Shown: piece after piece, positions 9,247 to 17,895 of the stretch
Numbering within the stretch: the first letter of the stretch is position 1
Layout: each line of letters begins with the position of its first letter
Assembly: GCF_963676665.1 (NCBI RefSeq)
Contig: NZ_OY781378.1
Coordinates: 1,022,001 to 1,086,000 of the forward strand
Origin: an uncultured Tolumonas sp.
Lineage (GTDB): Bacteria > Pseudomonadota > Gammaproteobacteria > Enterobacterales > Aeromonadaceae
Length of the DNA stretch: 64,000 nt
Direction of reading: 5' to 3'
Program-made: the position numbers and the translations under genes
The notes under the pieces: generated by a model
The model's database searches: none
Told to the model about the DNA's origin: nothing
Seen by the model: only the letters and a program-made list of their open reading frames with translations

Positions 9247-9339
9247 AAACAATACAGATGCAAAAACTGGCTATTTTAACCATACAGATTGAGTTTTTTG
9301 CGATCTGAATGGTAATGTAAGGCACGATCTGTATTGTTT
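9247..9339. promoter_or_regulatory. Four-site operator array between the DUF1127 and MocR genes
   Basis: Four copies of one motif lie in two inverted pairs. AAACAATACAGAT at 9247-9259 mirrors ATCTGTATTGTTT at 9327-9339 perfectly over 13 bp. ACCATACAGAT at 9279-9289 mirrors ATCTGAATGGT at 9303-9313 with one mismatch. Centres are about 31, 24 and 25 bp apart. The whole divergent intergenic region is covered, so this is the likely MocR binding region. Confidence 0.6.
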
Positions 9340-9373
9340 AATGTTTACGAATCATAAGTGATCAGGGATGTGT

Positions 9374-10807
9374 ATGTCACGTTATGCGGAATTGGCTGCA
9401 ACACTGCAACAACGAATAGAAGATGGTCTTTATGCTCCAGGGACGCGGTTACCCTCAGTTCGTGAATTAAGCCGCGAATATGGCGTCAGTATCAGCACCG
9501 TACAGCAGGCCTATTTACAACTGGAAGAACTGCGGTTGGTGATTCCTAAGGCAAAATCAGGCTATTTTGTCTGTATGCGTCCGGCAGTTTCTTCGTTGCC
9601 ATCTGTTTCACGCCCAGTGCAGCGGCCCGTGGAAATATCTCAATGGGATCATGTTTTAAACCTGATGCAGATAGAGCCTTCTGCAGATTGGGTGCAGCTG
9701 GCGCGCGGAATGCCTGATGTTCATGAATCTACCTTACGTCCATTACAGAAAATCATGGCTCACTTGTGTCGCCCGAGCGATTTAAAAGCTCTGTATTACG
9801 ATAGCATTTACGGTTTGAAACCGTTGCGGGAAGAGATTTCCCGTTTGTTGATCGATGCTGGATGTCAGTTACAAGCCGATGATTTAGTTAGTACGAGTGG
9901 CTGTTCTGAAGCTATTTCAGTGGCATTACGTGTCTTGTGCCGGCCCGGCGATATAGTAGCAGTCGAATCACCCACCTTTTATGGTTCGATGCAGGCATTA
10001 AAAGCACTAGAGCTGAAAGCGCTGGAGATCCCGACAGATCCGGTGACGGGGATGAGCCCGGAAGCCCTTGCGTTAGCGCTGGAACAATGGCCCATCAAAA
10101 CTATTTTGGTAACGCCTAATTGTAATAATCCTCTAGGCTATATCATGCCGGATAACAATAAGAAAAAGATCCTCCGACTAGCTCAGCAGTATGATATTTC
10201 GATCATTGAGGATGATATATACGGTGATTTGGCATATAGCTGGCCGCGGCCTTTAACTATCAAATCATTTGATGATGATGGACGGGTGTTGCTTTGTGGC
10301 TCGTTTTCTAAATCGATTGCGCCTGGATTACGGGTAGGCTGGATCGCGCCAGGCAGATATCTGCAACAAGTTGTTCATATGAAATATATTGGCAGTGGAC
10401 CGACTGCGACACCTTCACAAATGGCTGTCGCACAGTTTTTGGCTCAAGGTCATTATATGCTTCATATTCGCCGTATGCGGCAACGTTATCAGCAAAACTA
10501 TAAATGCATTTCACACTGGATCGAGCTTTATTTTCCGGAAGGTGTTCGGATAAGCCAGCCTCAGGGTGGATTTTTACTCTGGATTGAATTACCCGAGGAA
10601 ATTGACGTGTTGCGGCTTAACCGTAAGTTGGCTGAATTGCGAATTCAAGTTGCTGCCGGAAGTCTGTTTTCAGCGGCGGGGAAATACCGGAATTGTCTGC
10701 GTTTAAACTATGCATTTCCAATGACGACCGCTGTTGAAACGGCTATTCGCTCCTTGGGTGCGCTGATTAAAGAGGAACTTGCCGTGATGTGTACAGATTT
10801 GCCATAG
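9374..10807 (+). CDS. MocR/PdxR-type GntR regulator with aminotransferase domain
   Basis: A 477-residue fusion. Residues about 1-70 are a GntR winged helix (GTRLPSVRELSREYGVSISTVQQAYLQLEELRL). Residues about 105-470 are a fold type I aminotransferase domain, with the PLP-binding Lys in CGSFSKSIAPGLRVGW and Asp in IIEDDIYGDLAY, so PLP probably binds. It resembles E. coli YdcR. Such proteins sense PLP or amino compounds. ATG at 9374 has AGGG seven bases upstream; the ORF also allows ATG at 9368. It is divergent from the DUF1127 gene. Confidence 0.9.
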   Translation: MSRYAELAATLQQRIEDGLYAPGTRLPSVRELSREYGVSISTVQQAYLQLEELRLVIPKAKSGYFVCMRPAVSSLPSVSRPVQRPVEISQWDHVLNLMQIEPSADWVQLARGMPDVHESTLRPLQKIMAHLCRPSDLKALYYDSIYGLKPLREEISRLLIDAGCQLQADDLVSTSGCSEAISVALRVLCRPGDIVAVESPTFYGSMQALKALELKALEIPTDPVTGMSPEALALALEQWPIKTILVTPNCNNPLGYIMPDNNKKKILRLAQQYDISIIEDDIYGDLAYSWPRPLTIKSFDDDGRVLLCGSFSKSIAPGLRVGWIAPGRYLQQVVHMKYIGSGPTATPSQMAVAQFLAQGHYMLHIRRMRQRYQQNYKCISHWIELYFPEGVRISQPQGGFLLWIELPEEIDVLRLNRKLAELRIQVAAGSLFSAAGKYRNCLRLNYAFPMTTAVETAIRSLGALIKEELAVMCTDLP

Positions 10808-10841
10808 TCTTCTGAATAAGTAGCAGGCTATGCCAATTGGT

Positions 10842-11255
10842 TCATTCTGTAATCCGGCCACGCAATTCTTTTATCTTGCCTCGTTGTGTTTTGCTGTCCA
10901 TGCGTCGTCGTTGTGAACTTCGGGTTGCTTTTGTTGGCAGTCTTGCTTTTTGCACTACAGCGACACTTTTTATCAATTCTTGCAGGCGCAGCAGCGCGTT
11001 ATCCTTGTTTTGTTCCTGTGTCCGGAATTGCTGCGCTTTAATTACGATCACGCCATCTTTGCTGATGCGTTGATCGCGCAATTCTAACAACCGTTGCTTA
11101 TAAAATTCAGGCAGTGACGAGGCATTAATATCAAACCGCAGGTGAATAGCAGAGGACACTTTATTTACGTTTTGCCCGCCGGCGCCTTGTGCTCTGACCG
11201 CAGAAAGTTCAATTTCATCGTCAGGGATGGTGACATAGTTCGATATTTCCAGCAC
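10842..11255 (-). CDS. arfB: Alternative ribosome-rescue factor ArfB (YaeJ)
   Basis: A 137-residue peptidyl-tRNA hydrolase that frees ribosomes stalled at mRNA 3' ends. The catalytic GGQ is at residues 26-28 (RAQGAGGQNVNK). The C-terminal tail is strongly basic (KARLPTKATRSSQRRR..KTQRGKIKELRGR) and would enter the empty mRNA channel, as in E. coli ArfB. It converges on the MocR gene and lies downstream of tusE. Confidence 0.94.
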   Translation of the reverse strand: MLEISNYVTIPDDEIELSAVRAQGAGGQNVNKVSSAIHLRFDINASSLPEFYKQRLLELRDQRISKDGVIVIKAQQFRTQEQNKDNALLRLQELIKSVAVVQKARLPTKATRSSQRRRMDSKTQRGKIKELRGRITE

Positions 11256-11319
11256 TAACGGCGTGTCCTTAATCTAAAAGAATTTCTGCTGACGAGATAT
11301 GAAAGTAGTTTTTCGCTTG

Positions 11320-11649
11320 TTAGATACATTTAGCTGGTTTCGGTAAACCTGCAATTTTTGTGGCCTGTTTGGCGGGGCCTTCCGGGAACAGACGATATAG
11401 GTAGCGGCTATTGCCTTTATCTTCCCCTAGTTTTAGCGCCATCGCTTTCACTAATGCACGGATGGCGGGGGAGGTCTTATATTCTGTGTAGAAATCGCGA
11501 ACAAAGTGGATGACTTCCCAGTGAGCAGCACTCAATGAGATCTGTTCACCAGCCGCAATCAATTCGGCTAATTCGGGTGTCCAGTCACTCATGTTTTTGA
11601 GGTAACCATGAGTGTCAGTCTCAATTTCTTTGTTGCCAATTACCAGCAT
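11320..11649 (-). CDS. tusE: TusE/DsrC family sulfurtransferase
   Basis: A 109-residue sulfur-relay protein that accepts sulfur from TusD for 2-thiolation of tRNA wobble uridine by MnmA. The conserved C-terminus KPAKCI carries the active penultimate Cys108. The second DsrC Cys, needed for dissimilatory sulfite reduction, is absent, which supports TusE. The ATG abuts the stop of the upstream YccS-like gene. Confidence 0.93.
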   Translation of the reverse strand: MLVIGNKEIETDTHGYLKNMSDWTPELAELIAAGEQISLSAAHWEVIHFVRDFYTEYKTSPAIRALVKAMALKLGEDKGNSRYLYRLFPEGPAKQATKIAGLPKPAKCI

Positions 11650-13827
11650 TTATCTACTCCAAAAACGTGATTTATCTGGGCCATGACTTTGGATCAACGG
11701 CCTTAGCAATCGGGATAGTTTTAAAATTTCGCCGGTCATAATACCGATAAGATTCATTTCTTGCTGAATTAATCCTGCTCGTTGATCTACACAAGCCTCT
11801 CTATCTGTGGGGGGGAGGCTTGATAGTGAAGATAAATCGATAGGTGCGTCATTATTTTTGCCTGACAGTGCTGCAACTGATTCATCTAGTGCCTGGAAAA
11901 GAAATTCTGCATATCGAATTAGTTGCGGTTCGAATAATGAGCCGTGTAGTTCCTGATGTACGCCAAGGGCCGAAACATAAGAAAGCAGACTGTGGTTTCG
12001 ATAAATGAGTGCTGCACATAATTTAGTGTAACGGCGTTGTTGTTTCGGGTCGGTTTGCATGTTGACCCAGGCTTGCGCCAATGCACTATCGGCATGGTGT
12101 GCGGCGATGCGTTTTTGGTTAAATGACGAATCCTGATTAGATGTTTGTAACGCAGAAACGATCGCTTTCATATATTCAGAATTACAACGTGTTGCTTTAG
12201 CTAACAACTCGGGTATGCGTTGAAATTGCCATTCAGGCCACAGCAAGGTTACTGCGCCAAAAGAGAGGATGCTGCCGAGCAAGGTATCTACAAAGCGTGG
12301 CAGTATGATGCTTTTTTCTTCTATTCCGAGTAAACCAAATGCGGTCATGGCGTATAACGTAATAAATATGACAGCTAGGCTGTAATTACTTCTTAGTTGT
12401 GCAAAAAATAATATTGCAGCGATAGCCATTAAAATGAGCTGAACGCCGGGTGTTGGTGAAAACCAGAGTAAGGGGAGGCTAAGTAGTAAGCCACAACAAG
12501 TGCCAGCAATACGCTGAAACAGTCGGCGACGTGTTGCTGTATAGCTAGACTGACACACGAATAAGCAAGTTAATAGAACCCAAAAACCTTGTTTAATATC
12601 GAATAAAGCCAGTAAGCCGTAACCGGTTACCAAACATAGGCTCATGCGGCAAGCATGCCGGAACAGCGGTGATTTGAAACTTAAATGTGACCAGATTTGC
12701 TGTACGGCTGAGATGGCATCTGACTTCACATTAGTCTTATGACTTTTATTTTGCTGTTTTACAGATGCATTTATTGTTTCATCTGCATGGTCTAATAAGG
12801 TTACTATTTCTTGCAGATTTTTTTGTAAAAACCGTAACGCATTAACAGTCGAGGCTGAGAACGGCGTCTTCTCATGGCTGAACTGTAATTGATCGCCTAA
12901 TGCTTGCATACCCCACAGCAGGCCGGGTGATACTTCATAGTGATTATTCATCAATGTGGCATAGCCCAGTTGCTGAACTGCACTGCCTAATTGCCGAAGT
13001 TGTTCTCTGAACCCATCCAGTAAGCGATTGCTATGTACGTCTTCTTTCAGACGGTTATAAAGATAATGACTGGATGTGATCCGTTCATGGATTTGCTCAT
13101 TAATAGCCTGAAGAGCAATCAGTTGTTGTAGCTCCTGATCGGGATGTTCGGTGCGGCGGGCAATCATTTCCTGACATAAATTAATTGAAGCCATGCAATC
13201 GACATTTAATATGGCTAATTTTTGATGGATCGATGGCTGTTCATCGGCACTACTTGGGAATAACCAAGCTTTTTGTGTGCAATAGCGGGCCAGCGAAAAA
13301 CAAGTCTGGGCAAGTTGTTCCCGCAATGGTTTGTTTGGCGTAGCTCGCAGCCAACATAAAGAGATAAAACCATACCATAATGCGCCAGTGCATAACCAAA
13401 CTGGTTGGAACCAAATCGTCGGTGCTTGTGCTGCGCCCATCATCGAATATACCGCGACCAACAAACTACCAAAACTGATGCTGCTATAGCGTTTGCCTAA
13501 GCCGCCTAACATGATAAAAAACCAAGTCGAGCAGAATAGTCCGGCAGCGAATAACCATGGATATGGAAACAGTAGCTGTACTGATAGTGTTGCAATCCAG
13601 AAACAAATCAATGTTAGTAACAGCGATTTTATCCGTCCGGAAAGAGAGTCGTCGGGTTCGGCGATGGCGCCGGCAACAATACCGAGCGACATTGCTACTG
13701 TCTCATGGATCATGTCCAGATAAAGGCCGGGCAATAATATAACAACCAAGGCACATGATACTTTTAAGGCGAAAAAGACGTGTGTATCAGTAATAAAACG
13801 CTGTAAAAATCGGCTGAAGGCAAGCAT
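11650..13827 (-). CDS. yccS: YccS/YhfK (FUSC) family inner membrane protein
   Basis: A large inner membrane protein of about 725 residues with the two-bundle FUSC architecture: roughly six N-terminal helices (about 20-165 from the ATG), a long cytoplasmic helical region, a second set of six helices (about 385-520) and a cytoplasmic tail. The family is related to aromatic-acid exporters such as AaeB, but YccS function is unknown. The open frame extends upstream to a TTG at 13872; I prefer ATG at 13827 (MLAFSRFLQRF) because it begins like YccS, though the RBS is weak. It is directly coupled to tusE. Confidence 0.85.
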   Translation of the reverse strand: MLAFSRFLQRFITDTHVFFALKVSCALVVILLPGLYLDMIHETVAMSLGIVAGAIAEPDDSLSGRIKSLLLTLICFWIATLSVQLLFPYPWLFAAGLFCSTWFFIMLGGLGKRYSSISFGSLLVAVYSMMGAAQAPTIWFQPVWLCTGALWYGFISLCWLRATPNKPLREQLAQTCFSLARYCTQKAWLFPSSADEQPSIHQKLAILNVDCMASINLCQEMIARRTEHPDQELQQLIALQAINEQIHERITSSHYLYNRLKEDVHSNRLLDGFREQLRQLGSAVQQLGYATLMNNHYEVSPGLLWGMQALGDQLQFSHEKTPFSASTVNALRFLQKNLQEIVTLLDHADETINASVKQQNKSHKTNVKSDAISAVQQIWSHLSFKSPLFRHACRMSLCLVTGYGLLALFDIKQGFWVLLTCLFVCQSSYTATRRRLFQRIAGTCCGLLLSLPLLWFSPTPGVQLILMAIAAILFFAQLRSNYSLAVIFITLYAMTAFGLLGIEEKSIILPRFVDTLLGSILSFGAVTLLWPEWQFQRIPELLAKATRCNSEYMKAIVSALQTSNQDSSFNQKRIAAHHADSALAQAWVNMQTDPKQQRRYTKLCAALIYRNHSLLSYVSALGVHQELHGSLFEPQLIRYAEFLFQALDESVAALSGKNNDAPIDLSSLSSLPPTDREACVDQRAGLIQQEMNLIGIMTGEILKLSRLLRPLIQSHGPDKSRFWSR

Positions 13828-14008
13828 GTTATGAGTTAACCACAAAACAAGTATGTGATTTATAATAAACAAAACTGAGCGAAGGGTAAAAACAAACAGT
13901 ATATTCTGAGCTTAACGAATGATTTAGCTCAAGATGTGCTCATTTAGCTAGGCTCTCAAAGTATTCATGTTTACAACTAAAATGAGCTTTAGTATATTCG
14001 CGATACTT

Positions 14009-14099
14009 GGAAGGATGGCAGAGTGGTTAAATGCACCGGTCTTGAAAACCGGCAAGGGTTTGTAGCCCTTCTAGGGTTCGAATCCCTATCCTTCCGCCA
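14009..14099 (+). tRNA. tRNA-Ser (anticodon TGA)
   Basis: A 91-nt class II tRNA with a long variable arm and encoded CCA. The acceptor GGAAGGA pairs with TCCTTCC; anticodon stem CCGGT/ACCGG around CTTGAAA gives TGA. The T-arm is TAGGG-TTCGAAT-CCCTA. It marks the start of a small accessory patch. Confidence 0.96.
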
Positions 14100-14130
14100 A
14101 ATTGATGTTCAAATACTTCCGTTGAAGTCT

Positions 14131-14167
14131 AAAAGCCCGCAAGGTGTCAGCCTTAGCGGGTTTTTTG
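14131..14167 (+). terminator. Intrinsic terminator after tRNA-Ser
   Basis: CCCGC-AAGG and CCTT-A-GCGGG pair across TGTCAG (14136-14160), followed by six T residues. Confidence 0.85.
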
Positions 14168-14379
14168 TTGTCTATAACATTTCATATTAATGTCGATGAA
14201 TATTTAGGTTTTAGGTGCACGTTCAGTTCCTGATCTGGAAGGTTGTGCCACATATGAATCTTAATGTATATAAAAATAAATCTTGAATCTACAGCGTGTT
14301 AACCCTGTTTGATCCATTATTAATTCATCAGGTATCTAATAATTTTGCGTCTTGCACCTATAAAGAAAAGAGGTGGTGT

Positions 14380-14760
14380 ATGCGTGTATTAATCAACGGA
14401 TATGAACTAAAAACGCTTGATTTGTGGGTTGATGGCCGTGATGTGTCAGTTGATTTTTTGCGAAAACATAACGCTATTTCTGATGAAGGAAAGTTAAGCG
14501 CGTTTACATGGGTAGCAGGTAAACAAGTATTTGAATGCACACATGATGCTTATGTTTATTGGCATGATGTATTTGAAAACCAAGCATATTTAATGCGCCA
14601 TATTGAGTTGTTTAGTCGGGTTTGCGGTAGAGATATTGTTGAATTGGTTCTGAAAAAAGCAAGCGAGAATCGAACAGATCACAGTCTGTCTGAAGCCATC
14701 AAATCGGACATAATTGCTTTAGAAGACGCTTTTATCCGTGTGCCAAACATAACGACTTAG
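14380..14760 (+). CDS. Hypothetical protein, accessory region
   Basis: I do not recognise this 126-residue soluble, acidic protein. It begins MRVLINGYELKTLDLWVDG and has no signal peptide or membrane helix. I chose ATG at 14380 because AGAGGTGG precedes it; the open frame reaches up to 14296. The 280 bp between the tRNA-Ser terminator and this gene hold nothing else I can identify. It is AT-rich, like the neighbouring accessory genes, and closely followed by another small hypothetical gene. Confidence 0.65.
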   Translation: MRVLINGYELKTLDLWVDGRDVSVDFLRKHNAISDEGKLSAFTWVAGKQVFECTHDAYVYWHDVFENQAYLMRHIELFSRVCGRDIVELVLKKASENRTDHSLSEAIKSDIIALEDAFIRVPNITT

Positions 14761-14798
14761 CAATCGCATATTTGAAAGGCCAATTAAAAGAGACGTTT

Positions 14799-15038
14799 AT
14801 GACATCCAGGCAAATTTGTATATTCATTGGTGGTCCGTTTGATGGTGAGGCTATCGCGGTACCATCTGAAAGTAATACGATTGAGGCAAAAGATCACAAA
14901 AGGCCGGACAAAAGTCTTCAATACCAGCGGGTAGAATTGAGCAGTAACGGCAAGTCGTTTTCTGTGTTTACGTTACCAGGTGTCACCGAACAGCAGATTG
15001 AGAAAGTTAAAAAGCGCTGGAGTGCTTATTTTCAGTAG
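14799..15038 (+). CDS. Small hypothetical protein
   Basis: A 79-residue protein beginning MTSRQICIFIGGPFDGEAI. The IGGPFDGEAIAVPS segment resembles the short beta-hairpin start seen in many phage- and island-borne small proteins. ATG at 14799 with AAAGAGACG upstream is preferred over a TTG at 14772. It lies 38 bp after the previous hypothetical gene, probably co-transcribed. Function unknown. Confidence 0.6.
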   Translation: MTSRQICIFIGGPFDGEAIAVPSESNTIEAKDHKRPDKSLQYQRVELSSNGKSFSVFTLPGVTEQQIEKVKKRWSAYFQ

Positions 15039-15131
15039 TTAAATAAAACTCGCTATCCCTAGTTCTGCTGGCTCTACTACTGTTCTAATCTTTGAACTAG
15101 CCAAGACCAGCGATCTTCTGGTGATAAAATT

Positions 15132-15163
15132 AAAAAAAGCCCCAAACAGAAGGCTGCTGGGGC
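15132..15163 (-). terminator. Orphan intrinsic terminator on the minus strand
   Basis: Read on the minus strand, GCCCC and GGGGC (15139-15163) pair around a 15-nt loop and are followed by a seven-T run. No minus-strand reading frame lies upstream of it within 700 bp, so it may end an unrecognised small RNA or be a relic. Confidence 0.55.
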
Positions 15164-15304
15164 AGAAATGATCAAGGAGCTGGTATGGGATAACAAGTAA
15201 CTTGTTCAAAGATAGTTTGTAATCATGGATAGCGTAAACATAGCTGCAACATATATCTTCAATTGGTGATCATGGCAACATTTCGGGTTCTTGCTTGATC
15301 GTGA

Positions 15305-15508
15305 GGTCAAAAGCTCAGCCCCTATAACCCGTATCGTGAGATTCATGAAAATGTTAAAAAAGCAGTTGAAGCTGCGCGAGGTGATTGGTTACATGATGGT
15401 GAATTACTTAATGCAATTGTTGATGCGATAAAATCTGCTAAACATGCCAGTGCACAGGTAATGAATTTACTAAACAGCATGGTCGAAGCAAAATTTGCTC
15501 ACCAATAA
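15305..15508 (+). pseudogene. 5'-truncated reading frame remnant
   Basis: An open frame of 67 codons has coding-like, helical, alternating-charge content (for example EIHENVKKAVEAARGDWL) and ends in TAA at 15506-15508, but it has no usable start codon and begins right after a TGA. The first in-frame ATG leaves only about 20 residues. I read it as the C-terminal remnant of a lost gene. The parent family is not recognised. The rest of the 15039-15547 interval shows only the minus-strand terminator at 15132-15163. Confidence 0.4.
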
Positions 15509-15547
15509 GCTAGGATTGTTAATAGTCTGTATCACTTGGTGCTGAAT

Positions 15548-15802
15548 ATGGGAAAAATTACTGTTTATAAATTTTTTATTTTTGATCCTACGCAAAAGCG
15601 AACTACGCTCAGCAATGTATTTATCACTAAAAATGCAGGAGGATGTCTGGATTTGCTAGATACCTCTGCGTTAGAAATTGATGATTCAGAACTCAATTCA
15701 GATGGCATTTATGTCCCAAGTTCAGATCGTTATTTTTTACCGTCAGAATATGAAGACTCTATGACACAAAAAATAGACGAGACAAAAATCGCTGTTTATT
15801 GA
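15548..15802 (+). CDS. Small hypothetical protein
   Basis: An acidic 84-residue protein beginning MGKITVYKFFIFDPTQ, without signal peptide or membrane segment. The start ATG at 15548 gives a natural N-terminus; TTG at 15536 is possible. Ribosome-binding signals are weak. It is not recognised, and lies in the AT-rich accessory patch next to a pair of paralogous small genes on the other strand. Confidence 0.55.
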   Translation: MGKITVYKFFIFDPTQKRTTLSNVFITKNAGGCLDLLDTSALEIDDSELNSDGIYVPSSDRYFLPSEYEDSMTQKIDETKIAVY

Positions 15803-15886
15803 GCACGGGATAATCATTATCAATATGAATGTGGGAATAAAAAACGGTCTTTTTATTGTCAGTGATTTTTTAATGTATTGTTTTTA

Positions 15887-16174
15887 TTAAATAAAATGTT
15901 CATCGAATCCAGCTACATCTGGTTCATCCAGCAAAAGCATTGCACCATACATATTTAACAGATCGGCAGAAATAACCGAAGCTTCCGGTGATAGATAATA
16001 GATAGATTGGGTATCAGTCTGTTTGTGATAGTACCGAGCATTCGACAGCGGAAATGGATTGTTCATATAAGCAGTAAATAAATACTCTGGTAAATGCTTG
16101 CTCGCAATCATATGGGCTTCATTAGTTTTTTCAAAAACAATGACATTCCATGCTGGGATAGGGTTGAAAGCCAT
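15887..16174 (-). CDS. Hypothetical protein, paralogue A of a tandem pair
   Basis: A 95-residue soluble protein of unknown function. It shares with the next upstream gene the patterns FMNNP/YMNNP, ARYYHKQTD/ARYFYKHTD, QSIYYLSPEA, VIS-DLLN-YGA-LLL and EPDV, so the two are tandem duplicates. It is acidic at the C-terminus with no catalytic motif. The 190 bp upstream contain no gene I can see. Confidence 0.65.
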   Translation of the reverse strand: MAFNPIPAWNVIVFEKTNEAHMIASKHLPEYLFTAYMNNPFPLSNARYYHKQTDTQSIYYLSPEASVISADLLNMYGAMLLLDEPDVAGFDEHFI

Positions 16175-16360
16175 CAGAAATCCTTATCGTAGCCAGACGA
16201 AGTGATTTGCAGTGCAATGAATCAGCAAAAGCATTTCTCTTTATTAAGGATAGCAGTTCGAATGAATAAACAAGGATAATATAATTAACGGGCTTCTTTT
16301 GAGTTCTTGATGGGTAAGCAAAAATGAGGAAAAGTAAGAATAATCTTTAATTACAATCAA

Positions 16361-16633
16361 TTAAAGAATGTGCACTTCTAAATCGGTCACATCTGGCTCA
16401 CTTAATAAAAGTGCCGCACCATATTTATTCAGTAAGTCAGGGGAGATAACTGCAGCCTCAGGCGACAAATAATAAATTGATTGTTCATCCGTGTGTTTAT
16501 AAAAATATCGAGCGCCATCAATATGAACAGGGTTGTTCATAAAGGCAGAATATAATTCATTGGCAAAATTCATACTTGCTATAAATTGTGTTTCTATGCA
16601 GTTCTCAAAAATAACAATATACCATGCTGCCAT
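16361..16633 (-). CDS. Hypothetical protein, paralogue B of a tandem pair
   Basis: About 90 residues from ATG at 16633 (MAAWYIVIFEN), where similarity to paralogue A begins; a longer version from 16693 would add 20 unrelated residues. It shares the QSIYYLSPEA block and the C-terminal LLL-EPDV with paralogue A. Substitutions are spread through the protein, so the duplication is old rather than recent. Function unknown. Confidence 0.6.
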   Translation of the reverse strand: MAAWYIVIFENCIETQFIASMNFANELYSAFMNNPVHIDGARYFYKHTDEQSIYYLSPEAAVISPDLLNKYGAALLLSEPDVTDLEVHIL

Positions 16634-16768
16634 ATGAATATTTTCCGGGAAGTAGTTATTGGACTTACAACAATATGGCTGAATATTAGACATATCGGTA
16701 CTATTAAGACAGCAAAGATTCGTTCGATTTTGTTCGTGTTTGTTACTAAATGTTATGCTGATTTTCGC

Positions 16769-17635
16769 TTATAGTTTTATGTTATATTTTTTAAGGTATT
16801 CACTCGCCAGCATTTGTGCTTCAAACTGATCGTCTGGTGTTAACTGAGCTGCGACAGAATCGCGCGATTTTGTCGCTTCTTGATTGTGCATTGCGGCAAC
16901 AGAGAGCCAGGCATAGGCTTGTTTATAATCTTTTGCAACACCTAACCCTTCAAAATACATTCCACCTAAAAATGCCTGCGCGTTGGAATTGCCTTGTACT
17001 GCGGCTTTTTGATACCAATATGCAGCTTGGCTGTAATTTTGTGAAAATCCCTGACCCTCATGGTACATAGTTCCTAGACGGAATTGTGCGTTATCATCTC
17101 CCTGCTCTGCGGCGAGTTGATACCAGTGCGCTGCTTGCATGTAATCCTGATTTACCCATTGCCCTTCAAAATACATCGCACCGACGAGCACCATAGGGTG
17201 AAGAGTGACTTGTCTTGCTGCTTTTTGAAACCAGAGTGTGGCTTGCGTATTATTTTGGGGAACTCCTTTACCTTCAAAATACAGTGATCCAACAAGAGCC
17301 TGAGCATTTACATCACCATCTTGGGCTGTTTTTTGAAACCAAAATGCAGCTTGGGAATAATTTTGGGTGGTGCCTTCGCCCCGGAAATACATAGAACCAA
17401 CTAATGTCTGCGCAAAACTATTCCCCATTTCTGCCGCTATTTTGCAGTAAGGAAAAGCTTCCTTATGCTTGCCTTTGGTGTCGAATGAAATACATTTTTG
17501 CGTTGATGAAATGTTATTTTTTCTCATTTCTGCGGACGAATTCATATTGTCTGAATCACTGGAGGCACATCCGTAAAGTGATAGAGCAATAACAGATGTC
17601 ATAAACAGAGGGATATGCTTTTTTATAAGATACAT
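16769..17635 (-). CDS. Sel1-repeat lipoprotein
   Basis: A 288-residue protein with a type II signal peptide (lipobox LYGC, Cys23) followed by five consecutive Sel1-like repeats (about residues 65-260), each with the pattern A-LG-MYFEGxGVxxDYxQAxxWYQKAAxQGxxxAQ. Sel1 repeats form an alpha-alpha solenoid for protein-protein contact. The protein should be periplasmic or outer-membrane anchored. The partner is unknown. The third repeat (ARQVTLHPMVLVGAMYFEGQW) is the most diverged. It is the last gene of the accessory patch, and 260 bp without a gene separate it from the pseudouridine synthase gene. Confidence 0.85.
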   Translation of the reverse strand: MYLIKKHIPLFMTSVIALSLYGCASSDSDNMNSSAEMRKNNISSTQKCISFDTKGKHKEAFPYCKIAAEMGNSFAQTLVGSMYFRGEGTTQNYSQAAFWFQKTAQDGDVNAQALVGSLYFEGKGVPQNNTQATLWFQKAARQVTLHPMVLVGAMYFEGQWVNQDYMQAAHWYQLAAEQGDDNAQFRLGTMYHEGQGFSQNYSQAAYWYQKAAVQGNSNAQAFLGGMYFEGLGVAKDYKQAYAWLSVAAMHNQEATKSRDSVAAQLTPDDQFEAQMLASEYLKKYNIKL

Positions 17636-17895
17636 AGGCCAATCCTTATTTCTTATTGATCAGGGGAAATGGTTGTAATTATTTTGAATCCATATCCATC
17701 AATTAGAGCCGCAAATAATCAAAGCAGTGAAACATCTGTAAAAAAGCATAATAAAGATTATAGACCCTATCAACGTACTTGTGTGTTCGTTCTGACTACT
17801 CGCTGTGCGGTGCCGGTTTCCCTCGATAGGGTTTGCCTGTAATAATGACGAACTGACTTCGTTATTTTGAATCCTACTTTCAAGAGTTTTTTTCC

